A stretch of 64,000 bases of DNA, taken from assembly GCA_010015655.1 (NCBI GenBank), contig ML976746.1, positions 237,356-301,355 on the forward strand, given 5' to 3'. The notes beneath the pieces were generated by a model. The model ran no database searches, was not told the origin of the DNA, and saw only the letters and a program-made list of their open reading frames with translations. Position 1 is the stretch's first letter. Each line of letters begins with the position of its first letter. The DNA is from Bimuria novae-zelandiae CBS 107.79 (Eukaryota > Ascomycota > Dothideomycetes > Pleosporales > Didymosphaeriaceae). The position numbers and the translations under genes were made by a program. Positions 50,063-61,169 of the stretch are shown here, piece by piece.

Positions 50063-51860
50063 ATGCCGCCGCGTAGTCAACGTAAGCGTACAGCTACCTA
50101 GCCATTTAACGGGGGTTAAAATCCTTTAAAACGTGCGCGCTGGGCGCCTGTAGTAGCTACTAAAGGTGCCAAGTCACGGAGAAAAGTATCTAAGAAGGCT
50201 CCTCCTCCGGCGGAAGGCAACGCTGTATCTAATCTAGTTAGCTTTAATTAGGATATTGAGCCTCTGTCTGCGCAGCTATTGCCAGCAATCGTATTATTTA
50301 GTAATCTACTTAGTAACCTGCCTAGTGACCCGCCCAGCGGATGTATATCTAATCTAATTAGCAACCCTACGCAGGGAGAAACTTAGGAAGATAAGCTAAA
50401 ATTAGCTACTAGGGTATCCAAAGCAGAGTCGCCGTATGTTACTTGCCGCTGGCAGGCCTTTGTAGGTCCTAAAAAGAAGCTCTATAAGCTAAGATTCGAT
50501 ACAGAGTTTATCCCGGAGCACTACTACGCCAGTTAGCTTTAGATATAGGTAGATAAGGTCGCTTAAGACTTAGCTATAGAGACAACTCCGCCGTAGAAAG
50601 TAATAATTAGGGACGTTTCTGGCTACGCGTATAGGCAAAAGACCCTAGAGAGGTAGAAGCTATAGTAATTACTTAAGCGTAGAGACGCTACTAGTGGAGC
50701 ACGCGTAGCACCTAAGGGAGTCCTTAATTAATATAATATATTTTAACTTTGACGCGACGCTTACTACTAAGTCTATAGAGGTAATTAGTCCTATAGGCTA
50801 ACAACGTAGCAGAGGCTCGTCCAGCTCCCAGGGCCAGGTTCGACTTACTGCAACACAAAGGCAGCTACAAGAGCTGCCAGAGATCCTTGCTGGCCATGCT
50901 GTCGCTAAGGGACCTTTAATAGCTATCCGCGATAAGTGGAGGTGCCAGGATACCCACTATAGCAACTACCCGTACGTCTGCTGGGTCCAGCGTACGCCTG
51001 GCCAGCCTGATCGATTTGAGAACCATTTCCCAGTGAGCAGTAATATTGTGGCCATGTGGGCGCGCAACATCAGCCTCGAGAGGTGCAGCGTCGACGTGCC
51101 AGACGATACTGTACGCCTTGCTCTGCGTACAGCGAGGGACCTGAAGGCGAAAGAGAAGGCAAAGGAGAAGGCGTAACAGGGCTCGGCGTCTGCGTCTGTG
51201 TTTACAGCGGATAGCTTTATGAGCGCGATTGCTGCCAGCGCGCTGTCTGTTAGTTAGTTAGCACAAAGTTAGCTACTTGCATGGTAGGCACCTATACCTG
51301 CAGCGCCCGCTGTTAGCTTTGCGAGTGCTCCGAGCGTGCCAGCGCCAGCGTGGAAAGATCTAACATGGAGAGATCTAACGTACGAGAACAACATGGAGCT
51401 CTTATATTAGACTCGGCACTTCTTTAACTAGTGGATGGATTAGGCAATGGCTACAGAGGTGCTAGAGATTAGGACGGTATTTAGAAGGGTTGTCAAGGCC
51501 AGGCGGATCGATCTGAACATGCTAATGGATGGATCTGATACAGGCATGCCGTACGAGATTTAGAGAGATGATTTTGAGCTGCCAATCGCACTGCTTTTGC
51601 GACTCCGTAAAATGGCATTTTAGTGGCAACTCTAGTATCCTGGACTTTCAGAGAGTGATCGAGAGGCATGTAGGGAGCTACAGCGGCAAGATAATGAGCA
51701 GAAACAGCAGCTAAGAGCTACTTAGGCAGAGGGCGGAGAGACAATCGTGTAGAGGTAATCGTGTAGAGGTGATCGAGCAGAGGGCGTAGAGGTGTTATCT
51801 TCAACGCGTAGGGCACGGGCCATATCCTATAGATATCGCCCGATATAATTACCTTGTTCG
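50063..51860 (+). pseudogene. accessory ORF of the Tc1/mariner-type element, function unknown
   Basis: Starts at ATG 50063 (MPPRSQRKRT, basic). The first part is RIP-mutated. At about 50,811 the frame shifts in a way that fits an intron end (GCTAAC then AACGTAG at 50810). Downstream, 50,815-51,520 is nearly unmutated and open, with stops only where Gln or Trp is expected. It contains a Cys/Trp/Tyr-rich segment (KWRCQDTHYSNYPYVCWVQR, about 50,937-50,996), a charged helix (LKAKEKAKEKA), an Ala/Pro-rich linker and a C-terminal region with IALLLRLRKMAF. I do not recognise a family. It is convergent with the transposase. A DNA-binding or regulatory helper is only a guess. Confidence 0.5.
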
Positions 51861-51949
51861 TATAATTAAACACTAACTTTCTCGCCTTATCTGCTCACCG
51901 TACGCCTTACCCTCTGCAACTCTACCACCACGCCAGCTATACTAAAATA

Positions 51950-53138
51950 GATAATAGTAATTAATTTAGCAGCCTTAGATTACCCTTGCACTACTATAAG
52001 ATTATTATATTTATATTATAGTAGGTGCTAGATTTCTAATCTTTAAAACTAACTCTAACAGAATATATCTAACTATATACTACTAACGATAGTATAAAAC
52101 CACTCCGGCGAATACTAAATATATACTATTAACTATAGTATAATACCTTTATAGCGCCTACTTATAGTACCTAAAAAAGTTACCTGTAGAGCTTTTATAG
52201 TATATACGTAATATAGCTTCCTTTAGAAAATACTTAAATTTATCGTACGCCTTAGCGCCCTGGTAATGCCGCTAGATCTAAGTCTTTAACGCCTTAAAAG
52301 TCTACTTAATTAGATTTATATTAGGTAAGTAAGGAGGTAGAAACTCTATAATTACGCCTGCCTCTGCGCATATATTGGCTAGCCTTACTAATTAATAGAT
52401 AGACGCGTTGTCGAGGACTATTACTAAGCGTTTTCCTAGCCAAGGACTGTAGTGTAGGAGTACTTAATTAGCAATAAAGTCCTCTATTAGCTCCGCAGTA
52501 ATCGCTCCCTAAAAAATCATATAGGCAAGGTATCTATTATTATCTATAACTAGTAGTAAGCTCTACCTCTCTAAGCGCTTGGCTAAGTAGCTAACGTGGC
52601 AGGCTATATTAACTTTACTCTAGCTATACTTTTAATCCCCTATACGCTCGTTACAAGCGCTCTTATTAAAGTAGATAATTTAATTAGGTTAATAGATTTA
52701 CTAGTAACGCGCTTAAAAGGTTTAATAGAAACCCTTATAACGCTCCTTAGCTACTTTTAAGGCTGCCTTCCTACTCTATCGCATGGCTTTAAGCTCTCTG
52801 TCTAGAGTTATAAGGGATACCTTAACGTTGTACTTATTATATAAGAAGTCCTGTATCTTATCTATATAAGATATTAGCTTGCTACGTAGCATCTTAAGTA
52901 GCGCGTCTCTATAGTATTACTTAAGCAAAGGTAGCCTGCCACGACGTACGTATCTTAGCCTAATTAGCTTACTAAAGGCCTTTAGGTTAAGCCTGTATTT
53001 GCGTACTATTTTTGGGTCGACGCCAAGCTCTCTATAGATAGCTTTATTATTTTTCCTATCGTTAACGCGATCCATAATAGCCTAGATAAGTAATTACTAT
53101 AGGCGGTGTCTAGTAGGTCTCCCTAGATCCTGCGGCAT
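51950..53138 (-). pseudogene. DDE_3-type transposase remnant
   Basis: Minus strand from ATG 53136-53138. The N-terminal HTH part (AIYRELGVDPKIVRKYRLN) is followed by SACNERIGD, the block after the first catalytic residue, where the expected DES reads NKS. Then VIVLDNASIY with the second Asp (about 52,415) and AEAGVIIEFLPPYLPNINLI, where the third catalytic block has lost its acid (about 52,330). This is the Tc1/mariner-IS630 arrangement common in fungi. Stops at Gln/Trp sites; not functional. Confidence 0.7.
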
Positions 53139-53282
53139 TATTTACCTAGGGTGAATATTCCGTGTAATCATTTTATCGCTCACAAAACAGGTGTACGAAA
53201 GTGTTAGTGAGGAACCGATTACTAAGTGCTGACAGAAAAATCCGCCAAAGTGGGGCGGGACGGTATTTCGGAAACGACAATA

Positions 53283-55356
53283 ACCGTGCACGCCGTGCAC
53301 ACCTTCGGGCCGTGCACACCCTTACCAAAAATCTACTATACTCCTTAACCACATAACTCAACACCACAATGCCGTTAGAAGAAGCGCTTAAAGAGGCAGA
53401 TATAGTAAATATAAAAGATAAACTTTTATACTAAGTAATTATAAAAAAATATAATATATGCCATATAACTTTATTATAATATTATTAACGCGTTGTCGCG
53501 TCGCGTGCTAATGCTAATTAATAACTACTTAAACTCCACCCTACACAAGAGCGAGAGCTTTGTAAGTTTATAGTTAAGCTTACTAAGCGAGGCCTACCTC
53601 CTACAAGGCAGATAGTATAAAATATGGCTTCTGAATTGGCTGCAGAGAGGGTCTCCGACTCGTGGGTTACTCGCTTCCTTAACCGTCACCGCGACCAGCT
53701 CCTATATAAATAGGCCAACGCTATTAATGCGCAGCGCCTCCACGCTAATAGCAGCAAGAAGTACATACAATACTTTAAGCTTATGCACTCCAAGATCACC
53801 AAATACTTAATTAAGCCACAGTATATATATAATATAGATAAGAAGGGCTTCGCGATCGGAGTACTTAATAGGCGCACTAAACGAGTGTTTAGTAGGGCTT
53901 CTATGGAGTTAAAAACAAGGCGCCAGCCTATACAAGACGGTAATAGGCAGTAGGTGTCGATACTCGCAAGCGTCTGCGCTGATGGTTCGGCACTGCCTCT
54001 AGGCGTCATCTATCCAGGCGCTCCCAACGAGATACAATCGTCCTAGGTAGAGGATATAGACGCAGAAAAGCACTTAGTGTTTATTATTATAACGCCCTTA
54101 GGCTAGATAAATAACGAGGTTAGTCTTACGTAGCTAGAACAGGTCTTTGATCGCTACACTTAAGAGAAGGCACGTAGAAGTTAGTAACTACTTATAGTAG
54201 ATAGCCACGGCTTGCATATAACCTAGTCCTTCATTAAGTACTACGATAGGAATAGGATACTACTACTAGTGTTCCCTCCTTACAGTACCCACACGCTGCA
54301 GCCGCTCGATGTAGCACTCTTCTTACCTCTAGGTACAAGCTACACAAACCAGCTCACTAAACACCTTTATAGTACTTAAGGCCTAGTAGGTGTAAAGAAG
54401 CGCGATTTCTTTCGCCTATTTTATAAGTCCTAAATAAGAACCTTTACCTTAAGCCTTATCCTTAAGGCCTTTAAAGTCACGGGCCTATCGCTACTAAACG
54501 TAGCTATAATTATTAATAAATTCTAGAATAAGCGCAGGCGGCTGCCTCGTACACCTTTACTAATTATAGTAGATAACTGGAAGCAAGCTATCCAAATACT
54601 AGCCTAGGTGGTAGAGAATCAGGACGTAGAGGAGGTGCAGTAGTTAAGGCGTACTATTTCTCATCTCTCTGCCCATACACAGCTTGTACAGCTTGAAAAC
54701 GAAGGCCTACGTAACGTAATTAAAGAGCTTAAGCTCTCTAAAAATAAGTAGAGGAGGCTTAACCTATAGTATTATAAGGAGTTTTATAGTATAGCTATTC
54801 TTTAGTCCCCTTATAAGATCCGCCAAGCTAAGGAGCGCTACGAGGCTAATAAGAAACAAAATCTATAAAAGAAGATAGATAAAGCTTATTAGAAGGAGCT
54901 AAAAGCCTAGAAGAAGCTTTAAAATAAGCGGGATAAGTAGTAAAGGCGTGTAAAACGAGAGAGGGTAAGGAAAGAGAAAGTAAAGAAAAAGGCTACTAAT
55001 AATGCTAAAAAGTAACGAAAGAAATAAGAGCGTAACGCTACTAAATTTATATAAATACCTAAAATAGGCAAGCGTAAGGCCTTAAGTAAGCTTTTTATAA
55101 AGCTTATAGCTAAAAAATAGCGTGCGCGTAGTGCTGCTTGCGTTATTATTAAGGCGTTACTATTACTAGCACCTCTACTAGTTACTACGCGTAGTAGCTA
55201 TAAAATAAAGCTAAATAAAAAATAAGAGCAGGGCAAGCACTATAGAACTTAGTAGACTATTATAATAAAAATTCTCGCGATAATAGCTATTATACGTGGC
55301 TCTATAGCCTCATTTTTAAGATGTGCAGCAGGTCGCCAAGGCGTGCACGGTCACTG
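53283..55356 (+). mobile_element. pogo/Fot1-type transposon, RIP-mutated
   Basis: The ends share ACCGTGCACGCC as a short inverted repeat (the left end has extra GTGCAC copies). The right end is followed by TA at 55357-55358; the left edge may be a few bases earlier. The plus-strand transposase starts at ATG 53371 (MPLEEALKEA). It includes an HTH (ERVSDSWVTRFLNRHRDQL), a first-Asp block NIDKKGFAIGVLNRR (E changed to K, near 53,840), CADGSALPLGVIYPG, the second block LLIVDSHGLHIT and THTLQPLDVALFLPLG near 54,290. The C-terminal part is Lys-rich. Confidence 0.7.
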
Positions 55357-55364
55357 TAATGGTA

Positions 55365-58300
55365 CCCTGCCGAGACAGTCAGTGCGCCGCGACACTAACG
55401 CGCCACCCTAACAGATGTAGCACCTCAACTTTGACGCGCCGCATCTCCACCAATATGGATCCGATTGAGGCTGCAATCATCGCTATCGACTCACGAGAAC
55501 CTGGAGAAACTTTCTTATATAGAAAAATTGCAGAAGAATTTGGTGTTGTGCGGTCAACATTAACGCGCTGGCATAGACGCGCCATGCAGGCGCGTACATA
55601 GCTACTATAGATTTGCTAAAATCTTAACTAATAATAAGAATTTAAGCTCCTATAGTATATATAGTGTCTTACTTAGAAAGGTCTACCCCCTACGCGTTAG
55701 ATAATCTAAAACTTTATATTAATTATCGCTAAAAAGGATATCTCTATATAATAGGTTAATCGCTTTATTAGGCGCTACCTTAACTCCCTAATCTCGCGAT
55801 AAATAACTAGGCTAGATAATAATTACTATAACGCTAATTTAGGCGCAAGATATAGGCTCTACTTTAAGCTTTTATATAAGAAAATTATAAAGTATGGCAT
55901 AGAGCCTTAGTATACCTATAATATGGACGAAAAAGGCTTCCTACTCGGCATTACTGGCAGGTCAAAAAGGATCTTTGACAGGCCTATATATAAGAGTCGC
56001 CAAGTGAGGCAATCTATTCAGAATGGCAGTCGTGAGTGGATCTCGCTCATCGTATGTATATGCGCCGATGGATCTACTGTTAATCCATCACTAATCTATC
56101 GATCTAACGCTAAGACTCTATAATTAAGCTAGGTTAAGGAAATTAACGTCAATTCTTATAGAGTCTTTATTACCTTATTAACCTCTAGATAGTTAAATAA
56201 CGAGATAGGGCTTTAATAGCTAAAACAGGTGTTTAATCGCTGTACTAAGGAGAAGGCTTAACAGTAGTAGCGACTCCTAGTCCTTAATAGGCATAGATCT
56301 CACGTTACTATAGATTTTATTAACTATTATAATTAGAAAAAGATCCTCCTTACGATATTTCCCCTTTACGCCACTCATACGCTGCAGCCTCTAGACGTCT
56401 GTGTGTTTAAGTCTCTTTTTATTGCCTACTCTAACGAGCTCTCCGCATACCTATATAGGAGTTAAAAGCTATTAATAATTACTAAAAGAGACTTTTTTAC
56501 ACTATTCTAGAAGGCCTGGATAATATTAGTTACGCTATAATTAATTACTAAAGCTTTTAAGTATACAGGTATCTTGCCGCCAGATCCTACACTAATCCTT
56601 AGTTAATTTAATAGAGATAAGTCTCTAAAATAGAGATTATGCAAAAGCTCTATTTTAGTACTTAGCGCGTCTAATTAGCGCAAAATTAATTAGCTTTTAA
56701 AGGTTATTATTAATACAGGGGGAGGTAATAAGGCTAAGAAGCTAAGTCACACTATACACTTAATCTCTATATAAAAGTAGCTCCTAGAGCATGAGAATTA
56801 GGGGCTACGAGAAGCCCTTACAAACCAGAAACGGCGTTAAATAAAGGGCAGGACTCTACCTTTTAAGTAGCTAGATAAGTAGTATAGAAGATCTGTTTTC
56901 TAATTACCTGCCCGCGTACAAAGGGCGCGCGATTCTCTTAGTTAACAAAAGGCTAAAAAGCAATAACTACAATTCTAGAAAAGTAAGTAGAGAAAGATCT
57001 AGATAGCAAATAGGTAGCTTAAAGCTTATTTACTATAGGAGAAGCGTGTTACGCGTATAGTAGCTAGAAATACGCGCGCTAAGGAGAAAGCTAATTAGGC
57101 TACTAAGTAACGCCTCCGTTAACAGGCTAGGGATAGGCTATATAATACAGAATACTATATTTTTCGTACCGTACGATACTAATACGCGTATCGTAGGATT
57201 AGATCTGTATGCTAAGGCGGGTAAATACTGCCAAAAATAACTTTAGGGGCTAACTTTATTTAGAGCTTGTATCTAGATTACTTATCTTATCCTCTAAGCA
57301 TTATCTTAGTACTTTATTATTATTAATTAGTAATATTTATTAAATGCCACGTACTGCGTTTGAAAGCGAGGACGTCGAGGTCACCTTCGAGGGCCTCCGG
57401 GCCATTGTAACATGTTGATTTTGCTCTAAATAATGGCATAATAAAAGCCTCGTACGTCTCCGCGAGCACATGGCTAAATGCCTAAAGCTTTTGCGGGAGA
57501 AATATGAGCTGTATAAGGTTAATAGCAACCCTTAGATACTATCTAAGCGTTAATTACGGCTACTAATAAAGACGCTACGTATAAGTAAAATAGACTTTAA
57601 AAAGGCAGATCTACTACTCGCGGAGGCTATATATAGCTCTAGAATACTCTTTAGCTTTATAAGCTCTTGTAGCTTGCCTTAGGTAGAGAAACTTACTAAG
57701 ATACTGCAGGTTAAAAATCCTATGTTCTATCGATTTCTAAACTTCTTGCGCCCGCCCTACACTCCGCCAGGCCGTAAGGTAATTGCCACGACGTTGCTAG
57801 ACTCTGTTTATAGCTAAATAAAGCGTGATATAAAAGCCGTGCTCGAGAAGGCTAGGCGGCAAATAACGCTAGTTAGTAATAGCTAAATAAATATACGCGG
57901 CGAGGCAGCTGTTAATTACTTAGTAGTAACTTAAGAATATAAGATCTTTCTAAAGACTTTATACACGTTAGTAGAGCGTTATAACGCCAAGAACCTAGCT
58001 AAAGGGATTTTTAAGGTAGTTAAGGACGTTAGCAAGCTTAGTATTACTATTATTTACCTTAATAATACCTCTAATATAAAGGCGGCACAGGGTTTACTTA
58101 CTAGAGCTATACCTAACTATCTAATATTAAGGTACGCCTCTTATATTATTAATCTCTACGTCGCTAACTTCTTTAAAATAGGTAACTTTAGGGTAATTTT
58201 TAACACTATAAAGAACGTTAGCAAGTTCTTTAGACAGTCTAGTTTACTTATAGGCATGCTAGACAAGGCTGCCGGGCCTCAGGTGCGGCGGAAAGCGCTG

Positions 58301-59816
58301 TAGCTACTAGGAAACACTCGCTAGCAAGGCAAGTTTAATACTATCAATTTGGTGCTAGAGAATCGCGACTGGATACTTTCGGTGGTACAGAATCTAATAG
58401 TAACCTCTATTATAACCTAGCAGACGCAGAAACAGCGATTCTATAAGGTTATAGTAATTATAAGCAACGTACGTTAGTAGGAGAAGTTGTAAAGGCTGCG
58501 GAGCTTTCTAGTGCCCTTTACAAAAGTAGCCCTGGCGCTCGAGAGTACTCGGCCGAAATTCTTATGGCTATATGCCAGCTTTATCTACTTGCTCACCTCC
58601 GTCACTCTCCACACAACTTTGCCGCGAGAAGACGTCCAAAATACGCTTTGAAACCGATTCCAGCAGGTCCACCATCCTCTCGGCACGATTTCGTATATAT
58701 GCGACCCTCTTGCGCGGCGAGAATTGCCTGTGGCGGTCACTCACAAGATGCAGATGGAAGTGGGCGAATACATCGCCCAGCAGTACCCGCCGACGCAGGG
58801 CAACGCCAGGCATGCCGCAGCGCTCTATAAAGAGCTTATGGATGTGCTCTATCGTTAAGGCGCCTTTGAGAAGTGCGGTACTGATTTATCCTGGCAAAGC
58901 TTCGAGGATTACACCGATCCGGCGGAGTGGTGGCGCATATAAAGCTGCACTAACGAGCTTAAAGAACTTGCTATCTACGCTCTTAGCATTAACCCTATAA
59001 CTAGAGTAGCTAAACGTAACTAGAGCGAGCACGGATTTCTTTATAATAAAGTTTAGAATTATCTTGTTAATAAACGGGTTAAAAAGCTAGTGTTTTGCTT
59101 TTACAATCTATAGATCTATAACTCTATTTTAGCTAAGGGTGCTTAGTACTTCGACGCCTCCGAGGTGCCTAAACAAATTAATATTAACAACTATAAAGAT
59201 AAGCAGCTTTTGCTTAATTACCTAGCTAAACAAGTATAAAAAGAGCACTCTAGGGATCCTAAAGATACCCAGCATCTATAGCTTTAATTGTATCTAATTC
59301 TGCACGTGATCATAGGGCCGAGAAAGGCACCAATTGGCTCAATTCACTTTGCCAAGAATGTACGATAATACCGTAAATACGGTATTATACAAGATACCGT
59401 ATATACAGGGATACACTGAAAAATACGGTATCGGCACATCCCTATAACAGGCTCGCAAGGCTCAACAACAACTTTAAAAACGTCTTAAAATTGCTAAAAA
59501 GGGAAGCCAGAATGCTTCAAAAGCTACTTATATAATTACAAAGAGGAAGAAGCCTACGCCGGCATCTGTACGCGTTAATGTAGTGATATCTACGCCATCA
59601 GCGCCAGCATCGCGCAGTGGCCAAACAATCAGAACACCAAGCAGATATCTATAATTTAACTAGCTAGCAATCTTCTACAGCTCTATAAAATCTCAACTCT
59701 AGAAAATTTCGCGATAAAAGCTTTTGTGTAAAACTCTACAGCCTCATGTTGCTGGCTGCGGTGCTGGTGTTGGGGTGGCGCGTTGGTGTCGCGGCGCACT
59801 GACTGTCTCGGCAGGG
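55365..59816 (+). mobile_element. pogo/Fot1-type transposon interrupted by a hAT element
   Basis: Inverted repeats of about 49 bp begin CCCTGCCGAGACAGTCAGTG and differ by two C/T changes. TA is on both sides (55363-55364, 59817-59818). The plus-strand transposase starts at ATG 55455 (MDPIEAAIIAIDS), with an HTH (YRKIAEEFGVVRSTLTRW), the first-Asp block MDEKGFLLGITGRSKR at about 55,923, and ATHTLQPLDVCVFKSL near 56,370. Its C-terminal end lies beyond the hAT, at about 59,453-59,660. The middle is RIP-mutated and the frame is broken. Confidence 0.8.
57128..59444 (+). mobile_element. hAT transposon with perfect 8-bp target duplication
   Basis: 2,317 bp. The right end is the inverse of TAGGGATGTGCCGATACC, the left end TAGGGATAGGCTATAT is a RIP-altered version. 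Both sides carry TAACAGGC (57120-57127 and 59445-59452), the 8-bp duplication typical of hAT. The plus-strand transposase remnant starts at ATG 57345 (MPRTAFESED). It has a BED-like finger (C..C then H....C over about 57,408-57,483), and a C-terminal hATC region near 59,000-59,110 (RN.SEHGFLYNKV...NKRVKKLVF). The stretch 58,560-58,860 is almost free of RIP changes. Confidence 0.8.
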
Positions 59817-59818
59817 TA

Positions 59819-60014
59819 AGTGGAACACTAATCATCGTCGCAAATGTCAGCCGCACGCATGAGTCGTGTAGCGTGTCAACGCATCGTATCCGAAAATGCG
59901 CTGACGTTTGACCTATCTCTTTCCTTGATTGTACGTCCATTCCTATATCGTCCGGAAACACTGTGTGGCATCGTTGCTGGCTTGCAAAAAGATCTTCGTG
60001 ACTTCAACTTAGCC
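59819..60014. other. upstream region of the DUF6914-like gene
   Basis: Normal sequence between the transposon edge and the next ATG. The transposon lies within 200 bp of this gene and may have cut into its promoter. Confidence 0.4.
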
Positions 60015-60551
60015 ATGAGTAATAAAGTACGCGTCTTCGTCGCCATCTACACCCACCCCGCTGCCTCAAATACATCAACAAACTCATCCAGATCACGCCC
60101 AAAGGCTCAAAAATACCATTGGGGTCTCTGGCTTGAACCAAAGGCAAGCACCGGCAACGGCACATCCTTCGATCTGGAAGACGCTGTCGCCTACCCCACT
60201 GTCTCTAATCCCTTCGGCTGGCGCTTGCATATCGACGAGCACAAGTCGCTCCCATCGCACATGCTAGGGCGTATCATGATTGGCAAGATGGTCGAAGGCA
60301 GCACGGAAGCCGATGTGGCCCAAATCTTAACGCAGGTACAAATGCCGAACGAACCAGGGAACCAAGTGGGGGATGCCGTGGAATGGATCAAACGAGCTAT
60401 TGCCGAACTGCAAGAGATGAGGTGTGCCGAGAGTTTTAGCATAGACGCCTTCATGGAAGAAGCAGTTTCGTACGCTGCGTCATGGCACAGCAAGAAAGGG
60501 AGCAAAGAACCTGAGAAGGTCAATTATACCTGGAGCCGGACCTTTCCCTAG
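60015..60551 (+). CDS. hypothetical protein, DUF6914-like
   Basis: Single exon, 178 residues. The start at 60015 (GCCATGAG) begins directly with the conserved-looking part MSNKVRVFVAIYTHP; the frame is also open upstream, but that part lacks conservation features. The pattern VFVAIY...YHWGLWLEPK...GTSFDLED...PFGWRLH...GRIMIGKM...VAQILTQVQMPNEPG...DAVEWIKRAIAEL matches, from memory, the layout of fungal proteins annotated DUF6914; that name is not verified here. No signal peptide, no membrane helix. Role unknown. Confidence 0.72.
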   Translation: MSNKVRVFVAIYTHPAASNTSTNSSRSRPKAQKYHWGLWLEPKASTGNGTSFDLEDAVAYPTVSNPFGWRLHIDEHKSLPSHMLGRIMIGKMVEGSTEADVAQILTQVQMPNEPGNQVGDAVEWIKRAIAELQEMRCAESFSIDAFMEEAVSYAASWHSKKGSKEPEKVNYTWSRTFP

Positions 60552-61169
60552 CAGATGTTCCTCGCCTGGCTTCAAGTGTCTTTTGGAAGCTCGGGAAACT
60601 ATGCTTCCTGTGGTGGAAGCTCGAATTCTCTGCGTCACTTAATCAATAAGGTCCATGGGTACGTCAATTGCGAGGCAACCCCACAATACGCCAGATTATT
60701 CGGATACCTTGGCAGCCCAGATCACACTGACATTGCCGCAGGCAGATGCGTCCCGGCTCTTTCAGATTGTGCAAGAAACCTTGCACTGAAGGTCGAGTCA
60801 AGCACGCTGCCGCCGCTCTGCCTTCAACCAGTGACTGGCGTCGACTCACCTCTCATTCGCCTGGGCAACGCGCCTCTCGCTTTCCGCTCCTTCCTTATAA
60901 TATTGGGTGAGCGCCAAAACGCGCGTTTGCGTTTGCTGCCTGGCAGACCTACAAAGCTGCCGCCCACCTGCCTCGACCCTCCACACAACACTCACCTGCA
61001 ACCGCAAAAATATCTGCACCTGCGACTTCTTCTGTCTAACAGCACTCCATCACTTCACAGCACGCTTTACAGCACCAATCTCCTCACCTTCCGCTTAACA
61101 GCTCTTTCTCTCGTCTCACGACACCAACTGCAACATCACTGCTTCAACTCGCTTTCCTCAGCTTACGAC
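60552..61169. other. intergenic and leader region of the coiled-coil gene
   Basis: The long open frame 60555-61334 in this region is not called: it overlaps the next gene out of frame and lacks a domain. The last about 200 bp are CT/CA-rich (for example ACTTCTTCTGTCTAACAGCA), as in fungal 5' leaders. Confidence 0.5.

Larger units (their letters stand above)
49922..53280. mobile_element. Tc1/mariner-type (DDE_3) transposon carrying an extra convergent ORF
   Basis: The ends are inverted repeats: left TCGGTGCTCTCCGAAATACC then CGTCCCGCCCCACTT, right the inverse AAGTGGGGCGGGACGGTATT then TCGGAAACGA. The strictly shared part is about 25 bp (TCCGAAATACCG...CACTT). TA lies at 49920-49921 and 53281-53282; the outermost few bases differ, so the ends may shift by a few bases. 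It contains a minus-strand transposase remnant and a plus-strand accessory frame, together filling the element. Confidence 0.65.
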
